Notes under the pieces: generated by a model
What the model was told of the DNA's origin: nothing
Seen by the model: only the letters and a program-made list of their open reading frames with translations
Databases searched by the model: none
Shown here: in pieces, positions 36,249 to 47,200 of the stretch
Layout: every line of letters begins with the position of its first letter
Position numbering within the stretch: position 1 is the stretch's first letter
Position numbers and translations under genes: made by a program
From: Pseudomonas graminis
GTDB lineage: Bacteria; Pseudomonadota; Gammaproteobacteria; Pseudomonadales; Pseudomonadaceae
Assembly (NCBI RefSeq): GCF_900111735.1
Contig: NZ_FOHW01000002.1
Location: 240,781 to 304,780, forward strand
Reading direction: 5' to 3'
Length of the DNA stretch: 64,000 bases

Positions 36249-36332
36249 TTCAACATCACCACGACAAGGCACCTGCGGGTGCCGTGTCGGTTTTCGCGAC
36301 CACACTTCCTTCAAAAAATTTCTGGGATCAGC

Positions 36333-36360
36333 CTTGAATTCGGCTTGCTCGCCCTTATGT
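36333..36360 (+). promoter_or_regulatory. Candidate heat-shock (sigma-32) promoter of groESL
   Basis: CTTGAATT at 36333 resembles the sigma-32 -35 box (CTTGAAA). CCCTTATGT at 36352 resembles the CCCATNT -10 box, with about 12-13 bases between them. It is 142 bases before the groES ATG. Heat-shock control of groESL is established in gammaproteobacteria; this assignment is by eye. Confidence 0.55.
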
Positions 36361-36501
36361 ATGGGTCACCGCAAGGTTTCTGGCGCGTTTCGTCAGACCG
36401 TATTCTGCGGTTCGCTCGCGAACCGTAACCGGCAAGCCCGGATGTTTTAACCCGCCGGTGTCCGCACCGGGCGTTTAAAAACCATAATTAGGAGATCGAC
36501 A

Positions 36502-36795
36502 ATGAAGCTTCGTCCTCTGCATGACCGCGTCGTAATCCGTCGCAGCGAAGAAGAAACAAAAACTGCTGGCGGTATCGTGCTGCCTGGTTCGGCTGCTGAA
36601 AAACCTAACCGTGGCGAAATCCTCGCCGTCGGCAACGGTCGCATCCTGGACAACGGTGAAGTACGCGCGCTGGCCGTGAAAGTGGGTGACAAAGTGGTGT
36701 TCGGCCCTTACTCCGGCAGCAACACTGTGAAAGTAGACGGCGAAGACCTGCTGGTGATGAGCGAGAACGAAATTCTCGCGGTCGTCGAAGGCTGA
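36502..36795 (+). CDS. groES: Co-chaperonin GroES
   Basis: This 97-residue lid of the chaperonin is of standard length. It starts [27 protein letters not shown]; the mobile loop binds Gro[36 protein letters not shown] completes the fold. AGGAG is eight bases upstream. groEL follows after 49 bases in the same operon. Confidence 0.98.
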   Translation: MKLRPLHDRVVIRRSEEETKTAGGIVLPGSAAEKPNRGEILAVGNGRILDNGEVRALAVKVGDKVVFGPYSGSNTVKVDGEDLLVMSENEILAVVEG

Positions 36796-36832
36796 GTTGA
36801 TACCCCATTTCCCGTTACTACAAAGTATTTAA

Positions 36833-38488
<1,656 letters not shown>

Positions 38489-38509
38489 GCCAGCCGTACC
38501 CCGATGTAG

Positions 38510-38538
38510 AAAAAACCCCGCTTCGGCGGGGTTTTTTT
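38510..38538. terminator. Rho-independent terminator after groEL
   Basis: CCCCGC-TTCG-GCGGGG (38516-38531) has six A residues before it and seven T residues after it: a perfect stem with a stable tetraloop. Confidence 0.95.
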
Positions 38539-38603
38539 ATGGGCGCGGTTTGGGTTTTGTGGACCTTTTCCTATCCATTATTTGTGGCGTGACTTATTCA
38601 CCT

Positions 38604-39096
38604 TTCCGCCCTTACGGCGGGTCACTTTTGGCAAAGGCGCCCCAAAAGTAACCAAAAACGCTTTGCTCCTGGTTGGGCCCGACTTCGTCGGGTTCCTTCA
38701 CTCCGGTCTCGCTCCGTGGGCCCGCGCCGAACGGACATCCATGCCCTGACGGCGCTCTCGCCGCATCCATGCGGCTCGGCCCACTGCGCGAGACCTGCGT
38801 TCAGCCTGCACCAAAGTCGCGTTTGGCGGTGACTGGACCTCCTGTGTACGAAGATCAAAAGCAGATCAAAAGCAGATCAAAAGCAGATCAAAAGCAGATC
38901 AAAAGCAGATGCAGATCAAAGGCTTCCCGGCTAAAGCCGGTCCCACAGGGTGTACGCGGTGCTTTCAGTGGGACCGGCTTTAGCCGGGAAGGGGCCAGCA
39001 GGAGCGCTGGCATTGTTGGACTTGATTGAAGGGGACTGAGCTGATCGTGCCCACGCTCTGCGTGGGCATGCATCCCGTGACGCTCCGCGTCACTCT
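38604..39096. repeat. Composite intergenic repeat module, copy 2
   Basis: This has the same part order and strand as 18936-19407: the CCGCCCTTACGGCGGGTCAC block, the CTTCCCGGCT...AGCCGGTCC inverted arms (38923-38943 and 38971-38991) and the CCCACGCTCTGCGTGGG hairpin. Here a short tandem repeat (38852-38906) separates the first two parts. As with copy 1, it follows the terminator of a highly expressed plus-strand operon. Confidence 0.85.
38852..38906. repeat. Five tandem copies of an 11-base unit
   Basis: AGATCAAAAGC is repeated five times without a mismatch, then a decayed copy (AGATGC, AGATCAAAGG) follows to about 38922. It lies inside the composite repeat and is absent from copy 1, where AGGTCAAAAGC-like sequence occurs once. 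It is likely a slippage-prone array. Confidence 0.92.
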
Positions 39097-39098
39097 CG

Positions 39099-39213
39099 AT
39101 TTAAAGGGGACTTGCGATTTAAAGGGGACTGATTTATTTACAGCGGATTTCGATTTGATTTAAAGGGGACTGATTTATTTACAGCGCTTTTCCGTAAATT
39201 AATCTGTCCCCGG
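39099..39213. repeat. GGGGACTGATTTATTT repeat cluster
   Basis: ATTTAAAGGGGACT occurs at 39099, 39117 and 39157. The last two extend through GATTTATTTACAGCG (to 39145 and 39186). A related inverted copy, CCGTAAATTAATCTGTCCCC, starts at 39192. This motif is a known REP type associated with REP-associated tyrosine transposases in gammaproteobacteria. No transposase is present here. With the composite repeat it fills the 38489-39221 gap. Confidence 0.75.
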
Positions 39214-39221
39214 TCGAGCCA

Positions 39222-39965
39222 TCACCCCGAAACCACTTCCCCTCTCAACGCCACATCCTTCTTCTTCGCCGGTCGGTACAGCACGAAGTAATAAGCCCCC
39301 AAACACAACAGCCAGCAAAACACAGCTGTCCAGATGTTGTGGGAGAAGAAGTGTGCGCCTTGAAGCATTCGGCCGATGGAGAAGACGGTGCCCAGTCCCG
39401 CCGCGAAGATCAGGCCGGCTTTGGCCAGGCGGGGTTTGCGGTCGCGGAAGACGAAGAACAGGGCGAACAAAGTGAAGCCCGTTGCCGCGTGACCGCCGGG
39501 CCAGCAGCGGCCGGGTTTGTCGGTTTGCGGGCGCGGGCTGAGGAGTTCGCTGTAGGTTTCCTGGCCGCCGAATTCTTTCAGGCTCCACGGGCACTGCACC
39601 GATGTCACGACTTTCACAGGCGTGACGAAGCTGGTGGATAACGCCATCGATAGCACCATGCAGCCCAGTTCACGTTTCCAGGGCTTCAGCGCACTGACGA
39701 AGAACGAGGCGATGAAGCTGACGAAGGACAACACGCCGATGGCAATGACGGCCTGTTTGGCGCGGTCATGCAGGATGTCTTCGAGAAAGAAGCTGTGCCG
39801 ACCGATGAACTCGCCCGCTACCGGGTCGTAGGCCAGTTTGGCGATGTCCATGTCCAGCGAGGTCCATTCCAGCAATATCAGAACGAGGGCGGTCACGGCC
39901 GGGATGCCCAGATAAACCCAGAAGTTGATCGGACGTGAAGCGGGCCGTTCAAGTGCGTATGACAT
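39222..39965 (-). CDS. PAP2-family membrane phosphatase
   Basis: This 247-residue protein has about six transmembrane segments. The acid-phosphatase signatures are C-terminal: a KVVTSVQCPW region, PGGHAATGF (the PSGH motif with Gly for Ser) and GRMLQGAHFFSHNIW (the SRxxxGxHxxxD-type motif with N in the last position). Members dephosphorylate undecaprenyl pyrophosphate, phosphatidic acid or lipid A. It is divergent from colR, with a ColR-box-like sequence at 40066 reading towards it. An envelope role under ColRS control is inferred. Confidence 0.85.
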   Translation of the reverse strand: MSYALERPASRPINFWVYLGIPAVTALVLILLEWTSLDMDIAKLAYDPVAGEFIGRHSFFLEDILHDRAKQAVIAIGVLSFVSFIASFFVSALKPWKRELGCMVLSMALSTSFVTPVKVVTSVQCPWSLKEFGGQETYSELLSPRPQTDKPGRCWPGGHAATGFTLFALFFVFRDRKPRLAKAGLIFAAGLGTVFSIGRMLQGAHFFSHNIWTAVFCWLLCLGAYYFVLYRPAKKKDVALRGEVVSG

Positions 39966-40065
39966 GGCAAATCCCGTGTAGTGGGCGAGGGGAGAGCGGT
40001 GGGTGCATAGACCCTGAGCGGCGCGTAGTCTGGGCAGGGCGCTGTCGCGGCGCCGTGAACCGCGA

Positions 40066-40081
40066 GTGAAAAAAACGTTAT
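40066..40081 (-). promoter_or_regulatory. Candidate ColR box upstream of the PAP2 gene
   Basis: On the minus strand this reads ATAACGTTTTTTTCAC. It matches the P. putida ColR consensus YYNASNNYTTTTTSAC at 15 of 16 positions, as I remember that consensus. It shares 13 consecutive bases (ACGTTTTTTTCAC) with the site at 42277. Confidence 0.65.
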
Positions 40082-40201
40082 ACACCGCGGTGCTGGCCCT
40101 TGAGCGCGCATCGCCGTAAGCTGCCGCCAACTCTGACCTTGTTGAGCGGCATTTCGAGCAGTGCCCCGGGTCTCGCCACGCCGCATAGGGAGAAACACGC
40201 C

Positions 40202-40885
40202 ATGAGAATTCTGCTGGTTGAAGACAACCGCGACATTCTGGCAAACCTTGCCGATTACCTCGGTTTGAAGGGTTACACCGTCGATTGCGCGCAAGACGGT
40301 CTGTCCGGCCTGCACCTGGCAGCGACCGAGCACTATGACTTGATCGTGCTCGACATCATGCTGCCCGGCATCGACGGTTACACCCTGTGCAAGCGCCTGC
40401 GTGAAGACGCGCGTCGCGACACGCCAGTGATCATGCTCACGGCCCGCGACCAGCTTGACGACCGGCTTCAGGGATTTCGCTCCGGTGCGGACGACTACCT
40501 GCTCAAGCCCTTCGCGCTGTCGGAACTGGCGGCGCGCATCGAGGCGGTGTTGCGGCGAGCCCAGGGCGGCGGGCGGCGTACCCTGCAGGTCGCCGACCTG
40601 ATCTACGACCTCGACACCCTTGAAGTGACCCGCGAAGCGCGTCTGCTCAAACTCAACCCGGTGGGCCTGAAATTGCTCGCGGTGTTGATGCAGAAGAGCC
40701 CTCACGTGCTGCGTCGCGAAGTCTTGGAAGAAGCCCTGTGGGGCGATGATTGCCCGGACAGCGATAGCCTGCGCAGCCACGTTCATCAGTTGCGTCAGGT
40801 GATCGACAAGCCGTTCGCCAAGCCGCTGCTGCAGACCGTACACGGTGTCGGATACCGCCTCGCCGAGGGGCGTGATGGAGTTTAA
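40202..40885 (+). CDS. colR: OmpR-type response regulator ColR
   Basis: This 227-residue regulator has a receiver domain (acidic pocket ED near residues 7-8, phosphorylation site D51 in VLDIMLPG, lysine in LLKPFAL). A winged-helix domain follows (LLKLNPVGLKLLAVLMQKSP..., VHQLRQVIDKPF, TVHGVGYRL). ColR controls envelope and LPS-modification genes in response to Zn, Fe and other metals. The ATG at 40202 follows GGGAG. Its end overlaps colS by 11 bases, so the two are coupled. Confidence 0.93.
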   Translation: MRILLVEDNRDILANLADYLGLKGYTVDCAQDGLSGLHLAATEHYDLIVLDIMLPGIDGYTLCKRLREDARRDTPVIMLTARDQLDDRLQGFRSGADDYLLKPFALSELAARIEAVLRRAQGGGRRTLQVADLIYDLDTLEVTREARLLKLNPVGLKLLAVLMQKSPHVLRREVLEEALWGDDCPDSDSLRSHVHQLRQVIDKPFAKPLLQTVHGVGYRLAEGRDGV

Positions 40886-42197
40886 GCAGAGCCTTGCCCA
40901 ACGGATCATCATCGCCTTCGCCTTGATGAGTGCGTTGGTCGCCGGGTGCTTCGCGATGGGCATCGTCGCGACGGTGCACCTGGTTGAAGAAAAGCTGATT
41001 TCGGCGGGCCTGGGCGGCGACCTGACGCGCCTGCTGCTGATGGACAGCGTTAACGACTGGAACCATCGCCCTGAGCCGGATCAGCTGTTTTACTTCAGCG
41101 GCGGCCCGGGGGATTTCGAGTTGCCGAAGGATTTGCGTCATCTGGAGTCCGGCTTTCACGAAGTCTTCCGCGGACCGTTGTCCTACCACGCCATGGTTGA
41201 GATCGTCGACGGTCGCCACTATGTCTTGCTACAGGATCAAAGCGATTTCGAAGAGCGTGAGCGGGTGCTGTTCGCCGTCGTGCTGGTGGGCTTTGTGCTG
41301 GCGTTGGCGCTGGCGATTTTCCTCGGCTGGATACTGGCGCGTCGGGTGATGGCGCCGGTGGTGCGGCTGGCGCGGCAGGTTCGTCACCGCGATCAGTTGC
41401 TCGGCCTTGCGCCGCCGCTGGCCCCTGATTACGCCGCCGACGAAGTGGGTGAGTTGGCAGTGGCCTTCGACGCCACGCTTGGCCGTCTGCGGGATGCGCT
41501 GACCCGCGAGCGGATGTTCACCAGTGACGTCAGCCACGAACTGCGCACGCCCTTGATGGTACTGGCGAGCTCCTGTGAGCTGCTGCTGGAAAACCCGGCA
41601 CTGGACCAGCGCGCACGGGCCCAGGTCGAACGCGTGGCACGGGCGTGTGAGGAGATGCGCGATCTGGTGCAGACCTTCCTGATGCTGGCCCGCACTCAAC
41701 GCGATGACCTCGCCCTGCATCCACAACTGACCCTGGAAGGTGCCGCCCAGCAACTGATCAGCCTGTGGCGCGAACCGATCGAAAGCAAAGGGCTGGCCCT
41801 GGAATACCTGCCGGGCGAGCCTTCCCAGACCGCCTACAACGCCACCTTTCTCTATGCCGTGATGGGCAACTTGCTACGCAACGCGTTGCACTACACCGAC
41901 ACCGGCTTTATCCGCCTCACGCTGCGTGAAAGCGGGTTCATGGTTGAGGATTCCGGTGTAGGCATCCCGGAGGAAAAGCGTGAGGCGATGTTTCAGCCGT
42001 TCGTGCGCGGCACCGAGCAGCGCGGGGAAGGTTTGGGCCTGGGACTGTCGTTGGTGCAGCGAATCTGCGAAAACCAGGGGTGGTCGGTAAGCCTGGACAC
42101 CATGGAGCCTAACGGCTGCAGGTTCAGCGTGGACATGGGTTTGCGCCCTGCGAAAGACCCGATACGTTTGCCTTCGACACATGTAAAGCCGGTGTAA
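40875..42197 (+). CDS. colS: Sensor histidine kinase ColS
   Basis: This 440-residue kinase has two transmembrane helices (about 12-33 and 133-152). The periplasmic loop of about 95 residues contains E126-E-R-E129, matching the ExxE metal-sensing motif described for P. putida ColS, together with E96 and H105. A HAMP region follows, then HisKA with H221 in SDVSHELRTPL, and an ATPase domain (GNLLRNALHYT, VEDSGVGIPEE, GEGLGLGLSLVQRI). It senses excess metals and phosphorylates ColR. Confidence 0.93.
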   Translation: MEFKQSLAQRIIIAFALMSALVAGCFAMGIVATVHLVEEKLISAGLGGDLTRLLLMDSVNDWNHRPEPDQLFYFSGGPGDFELPKDLRHLESGFHEVFRGPLSYHAMVEIVDGRHYVLLQDQSDFEERERVLFAVVLVGFVLALALAIFLGWILARRVMAPVVRLARQVRHRDQLLGLAPPLAPDYAADEVGELAVAFDATLGRLRDALTRERMFTSDVSHELRTPLMVLASSCELLLENPALDQRARAQVERVARACEEMRDLVQTFLMLARTQRDDLALHPQLTLEGAAQQLISLWREPIESKGLALEYLPGEPSQTAYNATFLYAVMGNLLRNALHYTDTGFIRLTLRESGFMVEDSGVGIPEEKREAMFQPFVRGTEQRGEGLGLGLSLVQRICENQGWSVSLDTMEPNGCRFSVDMGLRPAKDPIRLPSTHVKPV

Positions 42198-42276
42198 AAG
42201 TGCTGAAGGACACTGGCGTATGGCCGTATGCTGGCCCCAAGTCCTTGAATGATCTCGTAACATATCGTCACTTTTT

Positions 42277-42292
42277 CGGACGTTTTTTTCAC
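42277..42292 (+). promoter_or_regulatory. Candidate ColR box upstream of the methyltransferase gene
   Basis: CGGACGTTTTTTTCAC matches YYNASNNYTTTTTSAC at 15 of 16 positions and lies 68 bases before the ATG. A second CACTTTTTCGGACG-like half is just upstream. ColR is known to activate the genes downstream of colRS in P. putida. Confidence 0.7.
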
Positions 42293-42359
42293 ATTCATCT
42301 GACCTGAACACGACGTAACGCTGCTTAGTTTGGCCCTCTCACTTAAAAGAGAAACGGCC

Positions 42360-43028
42360 ATGAGCAAGCGCATCGAGCTGGATTTTTCACGCAAATACGA
42401 CGACGAACACGCTAAAAGGTATCTGCGCAAACACAACGATGGACTGGCAAGACGCCTGTCTGATCGCCGCGATAAACAACTGGCGCGCCGTGCCCTTGCA
42501 TTGGCGGGCGAACCGGGGCTGGTGCTGGACCTGCCCTGTGGCGCCGGACGTTTCTGGCCGGTGCTGGCCGAGAAGGCCAACCGGGTGATTATCGGTGCGG
42601 ACAACTCGGCGTCGATGGTCAAGATTGCCTGCGAGTCGCAACCCGTTGAGATCGTCAAACGCGTTCAGCCGTTGCAGACATCGGCATTTGCCATCGAGAT
42701 GCCGGACAACGCCGTCGACAGTATTTTCTGCATGCGCCTGATGCACCACATCGGCAAGGCCGAAGACCGCGCGGTGCTGCTGAAGGAGTTTCACCGGGTG
42801 ACCCGCGACAGCGTGATTGTGTCGTTGTGGGTGGATGGCAATTTCAAGGCCTGGAAGCGACGCCGCGCCGAAGGGTCGCGGTCGAAACGTGATTACCAGA
42901 ATCGCTTCGTGCTGCCGGTGGCCACCGTAGAGGCCGAATTTGAAGAGGCAGGGTTTCGGATTCAGGAGCGCCTGGATTTCCTGCCGATGTACGCCATGTG
43001 GCGTGTGTATCTATTACGTAAGAGGTAA
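42360..43028 (+). CDS. SAM-dependent methyltransferase (WarA-like, ColR-linked)
   Basis: This 222-residue class I methyltransferase has motif I LVLDLPCGAGRFWPVLA, motif II-like VIIGADNSASMVK and a later DSIFCMRLMHHIG segment. It lies between colS and an LPS-kinase-like gene; in P. putida the corresponding gene is called warA and is linked to LPS O-antigen modification. The ATG at 42360 is used. The substrate here is not known. The gene probably starts a transcription unit of its own under ColR. Confidence 0.82.
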   Translation: MSKRIELDFSRKYDDEHAKRYLRKHNDGLARRLSDRRDKQLARRALALAGEPGLVLDLPCGAGRFWPVLAEKANRVIIGADNSASMVKIACESQPVEIVKRVQPLQTSAFAIEMPDNAVDSIFCMRLMHHIGKAEDRAVLLKEFHRVTRDSVIVSLWVDGNFKAWKRRRAEGSRSKRDYQNRFVLPVATVEAEFEEAGFRIQERLDFLPMYAMWRVYLLRKR

Positions 43029-43035
43029 GAACAGG

Positions 43036-43755
43036 ATGGCCGTGGATTTCGCAACAGAGTTAGCCGTTCCCGCCAAGGACCGCTTCGCCTATTTCTGGAG
43101 CACGCGGGGCGAGTGGGTGGAAGAACCCAACGTGCGCCGTGGTGGTGAAAGTGGCGTGCAGCGTGTCGTCTCGGAAAACGGTCGGCTGCTGTATGTGAAG
43201 CGCCAGACAGGCCATATCTACCGCAGTTGGTTGCACCCGTTCGGGCGTCCGACCGTGCTGCGCGAGCGCGATGCCCTCGAAGGCCTTCGCCAGCTCGACG
43301 TCAACGTACCGCGCATGGTCTTCTGCGGCGCAGAGCGCGATGAGAACAACGAGTGGCGTGCATTGTTGGTTACCGCCTCGCTGGATGGCTTTGACGAATT
43401 TGAAAACTGGCTGCGCGCCGGTGGCCGCGAGCAGCACGGCGAAGTGGTGTACGAGCAGATGCTTCAGGAGATCGCCGGCAACCTGGCCCGTATGCACAAG
43501 GGGCGCTGGCAGCACAGCTGCATTTACATCAAGCATGTCTTCGTTCGCGTCGTGGGCGAAGGCGCCCACGCCAAGGCGGAAGTCGCGCTGCTGGATCTTG
43601 AGAAGTGCCGCCAGCGGCTGACGTCCTATGCCGCCGCTCAGCACGACATGAAACAGTTGCGTCGCCACTCGTCGTTTCAGCCTGCGGACTGGAGCAAGTT
43701 GGTCTATTTTTACGAGACCGCGTTTGGCAAGCCCATCAAAGGTTTACAGCGATGA
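43036..43755 (+). CDS. InaA/WaaP-like lipopolysaccharide kinase
   Basis: This 239-residue protein belongs to the Kdo/WaaP kinase family, with a protein-kinase-like fold. The visible parts are LLYVKRQTGHIYRSWLHPFGRPTVLRERDALEGL, where the lysine and arginine resemble the ATP-lysine strand and glutamate helix, ARMHKGRWQHSCIYIKHVFV (catalytic-loop-like) and EVALLDLEKCR (the D-L-E metal motif). It likely phosphorylates inner-core LPS sugars. It follows the methyltransferase by seven bases and overlaps the next small gene. Confidence 0.85.
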   Translation: MAVDFATELAVPAKDRFAYFWSTRGEWVEEPNVRRGGESGVQRVVSENGRLLYVKRQTGHIYRSWLHPFGRPTVLRERDALEGLRQLDVNVPRMVFCGAERDENNEWRALLVTASLDGFDEFENWLRAGGREQHGEVVYEQMLQEIAGNLARMHKGRWQHSCIYIKHVFVRVVGEGAHAKAEVALLDLEKCRQRLTSYAAAQHDMKQLRRHSSFQPADWSKLVYFYETAFGKPIKGLQR

Positions 43756-43979
43756 AGTTAGAAATGGCGCGAGGTTTGTTTTTGGTCGGGGCGTTGGGGG
43801 TGACTTCCATCGCTTTGGCTGCCTGGGATCAGCCCGGGCCAAAGATCTTGAGCGCAGTGCATGGCGAAGGCTATTGCCCTCTGCCTCGGGTGGCCAAGAT
43901 GTCTGACACGGCCCGGCCCGATCACGATCTGCTCCTGTTGATGTTCGGCCTGGCCCAAGGGAGCGGACCTCAGGGCTGA
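43752..43979 (+). CDS. Small exported protein of unknown function (75 aa)
   Basis: The ATG overlaps the kinase stop (GATGA), so translation is probably coupled. The 75 residues begin with a signal-peptide-like segment (LEMARGLFLVGALGVTSIALAAWD) with a predicted AxA cleavage near residue 23. A short mature part of about 50 residues follows, containing one cysteine in GEGYCPLPRVAKM. No known domain is recognised. Its place as third gene of the ColR-linked unit suggests an envelope role. A terminator follows at 44001. Confidence 0.7.
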   Translation: MKLEMARGLFLVGALGVTSIALAAWDQPGPKILSAVHGEGYCPLPRVAKMSDTARPDHDLLLLMFGLAQGSGPQG

Positions 43980-44000
43980 TTCCTTTCCGTTGCGTTGACC

Positions 44001-44029
44001 AAAAGGCCCCGAAGACCGGGGCCTTTTTT
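44001..44029 (+). terminator. Rho-independent terminator after the ColR-linked unit
   Basis: AGGCCCC (44004-44010) and GGGGCCT (44018-44024) form a 7-bp stem, with A residues before it and six T residues at its end. Confidence 0.88.
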
Positions 44030-44114
44030 GTTGCAGACGGGATTGTCAGTGCTAGGCGTGCCTCTTGTACTCAGGGCATCGGCTTGATGGGATCTATCGG
44101 CCTGATGTGATCGG

Positions 44115-44200
44115 TAGGAGCCGGCTTGCTGGCGAACCGGTTACGACAAACGCCGACGATGTATCTGGACGGTCGCGTTCGCCAGCAAGCCGGCTCCTGC
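44115..44200. repeat. REPIN, GCTTGCTGGCGAAC type
   Basis: The arm at 44115-44137 (starts TAGGAGCCGGCTTGCTGG) is nearly the reverse complement of the arm at 44177-44200, with a one-base difference near the outer end. It lies between the convergent small-protein gene and mexW. Confidence 0.88.
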
Positions 44201-44209
44201 AGAATTGCG

Positions 44210-47200
44210 TCAGGCACCGCTACTCGTATGGGTATCCGCATCGCCAATGGCACTGCTATCGGGCTGCGCATCATCCGGCCGCGCCAGCAGCGTATACACG
44301 CACGGCAGCACAAACAGCGTGAACAATGTTCCCACCGACATGCCCGTGGCAATCACCAGGCCGATGTCGAACCTGCTGACCGCTCCCGCGCCGGTCGCGA
44401 GGATCAGTGGCACCATGCCGAACACCATGGCTGCGGTGGTCATCAAGACGGGACGCAAGCGTATCGCCGCCGCTTCCTCGACGGCTTCCCGCGCGGTCAG
44501 GCCCTTGTCACGGCGCAGCTGGTTGGCGAATTCGACGATCAGAATGCCGTGCTTGCTGATCAGGCCGATCAGCGTGACCAGTCCCACCTGGGTATAGATA
44601 TTCAGCGACGAGATGCCGAGGAACAGCGGAATCAGCGCGCCGCAGATCGAAAGCGGCACGGTCACCAGAATCACCAGCGGATCGCGGAAGCTCTCGAACT
44701 GCGCGGCCAGCACCAGAAAGATGATCGCCAGGGCCAGGCCGAACGTGACCCACAGCGCATTGCCTTCCTGAACGTACTGACGAGAGGCGCCAGCGTAGTC
44801 GTAGGCAAAACCCGGCGGCGATTCTTCGATCGCGATCTGTCTCACCAACTCAATCGCCTCAGCCTGACTCACCAAGGGGAACCCGGAGATGATTGCCGAG
44901 TTGAGCTGCTGGAACTGATTGAGCTGCCGGGGCCTGGCCCGGTCGCTTACGGTGATCAGCGTCGACAACGGCAGAGTCTTGCCGTCGGCGTTCTTGACGT
45001 AGTAATTCGCCAGCCACGCCGGGTTGTCGCGGTAAGCGCGCTCGACCTGGGCGATGACTTTGTAGCTGCGCCCGTCGATGGTGAAGCGGTTGATTTCCGC
45101 CTCCCCGAGCAGTGTCGCCAGACTGCCGCCCAGGTCCTGCATCGACACGCCCATCTGCGCGGCTTTGGCGCGGTCGATGTCGACCACCACTTCCGGCTTG
45201 TCGAACGCCAGGTCAACGTCCAGAAACGCAAATTTGCCCGAGTCGGCGGCGCGTTTCTTGATGCGATCCGTCACCTCCAGCAGCGCGGCGTAGTCACCCG
45301 GTGTATTGATCACGAACTGAAACGGCAGGCCCTCACCCGTGCCGGGCAACGACGGCAGGTTGAAGCCGAAAACCTGCAGCCCGGTGATGCCGTTGAGCTT
45401 GGCCTGCACCTCCGGCAGCAGCTCCATCTGCGTGCGGCTGCGCTCATCCCATGGTTTGAGCAGGAACCCGCCGACGCCGGTCTGCACGCCATTGAATCCG
45501 TTGATCTGGAACGAGGAGTAGTACTCCGGGAACGCTTTGAAAATGCTGATGAACTGGTCGGTGTACTTGTTCATGTAATCGAGGTTGGTCGGCTGCGGCG
45601 CCGTCGCCATCATGAAGATGATGCCCTGGTCCTCGTCCGGCGCCAGTTGCGATTGGCTGAGCTTGAGAAACACCGGAATCAGGCACAGCACCAGCACCGC
45701 GAACACGATGACCACCGGCCGCGTATTCAGCGTGCCATGGAGGACGCGCTGGTAGCGGCCCTTCAGGCTTTCGAAGGCGTGATCGAGCTTGTGCGCCAGG
45801 CCGCTGGGGTTCTCTTCCCGGCGCAGGAGCACGGCGCACATCATCGGCGACAGGGTCAGCGCGACGATCCCGGAGATGACCACCGCGCCGGCCAGCGTCA
45901 GCGCGAACTCCTTGAACAGCGCACCGGTCAGTCCCTCCAGAAAACCGATGGGCGCATACACCGCGGCCAGGGTGATGGTCATCGACACCACCGGCATGGC
46001 GATCTCGCGAGCGCCCTCGATTGCCGCATCGAACGGCGTCTTGCCTTCCTCGATGTGCCGGTGAATGTTCTCCACCACCACAATGGCGTCGTCCACCACC
46101 AGCCCGATGGCCAGCACCATCGCCAACAGCGTCAGCAAATTGATCGAATAGCCCATCAACTGCATGAAGAACAGCACGCCGATCATCGACAGCGGGATGG
46201 TGATCACCGGGATGAGTACCGAGCGCAGGGCGCCCAGGAACAGGAACACCACGACGATGACGATGAGCACCGCTTCGATCAGGGTTTTCACCACTTCATG
46301 GATCGAGGCCTGAATGAACAGCGTGGCGTCGTAGGCGATGGACGCTTTGAGGCTCGGCGGCAGTTGGGCTTCGAGCTGTGGCAGGATGCGCCGCACTTCC
46401 TTGATCACGTCCAGCGGGTTCGAGCTGGGCGTGCCCTTGATGCCGATGTACACCGACGGCGTGCCGTCGAACGAGCTGACCGTGTCGTAGTTCTCGGCGC
46501 CCATTTCCACCCGCGCCACATCGCCCAGCAGCACGCGGCTGTCGCCCACGGTCTTGAGGGGGATGGCCGCGAAGGTCTCGGGGGATTTCAGGTCGGTGCT
46601 GGCGTTGACGCTGGTGACCACGTACTCGCCTTTCACCTCGCCTGCTGCGGACAGGAAGTTGTACTTGCGCACGGCCTCGGTGACGTCGCTGGCGGTCAGG
46701 CCGAAACCGGCGAGCTTTACCGGGTCGAGCCACAAGCGCATGGCGAACACCTGATTGCCCAGGATCTCGGCCTCGGCCATGCCCGGAAGCGTCGCCAGCT
46801 TCGGCTGAATGACCCGGGACAGGTAGTCGGTGATCTGCGGGTTGCTCAGCTCGGCGCTGTAGAAGCTGATGTACATCAGTGCCGAGGCGTCGGCGGCTTC
46901 CTTGCTGAGCACAGGGTCTTCGGCGTCCTGGGGCAGTTTGTTCTTGACCTCGTTGGCCTTGGCCAGCAGCTCCGTATAGAGGCGGTCGCTGTTGGAGCCG
47001 ATGCGCGCATAGATGGAAATGACCGAGAAGTTCTGCCGACTGACCGAGGTCATGTAGTCGATGCCTTCGGCGCTCGCCAGACTCTGCTGCAGCGGTTGAG
47101 TGATATAGCCCTGGATGGTTTCGGCGTTGGCGCCGGGGTAAGCCGTGGTCACGGTGATCAGTGCGTTTTCCATCTGCGGGTACTGGCGGATGGTGAGCTT

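Noticed and set aside
38852..38922. Tandem 11-mers as a CRISPR array
   Set aside because: Units are contiguous without spacers, the repeat is far too short, and there are no cas genes.
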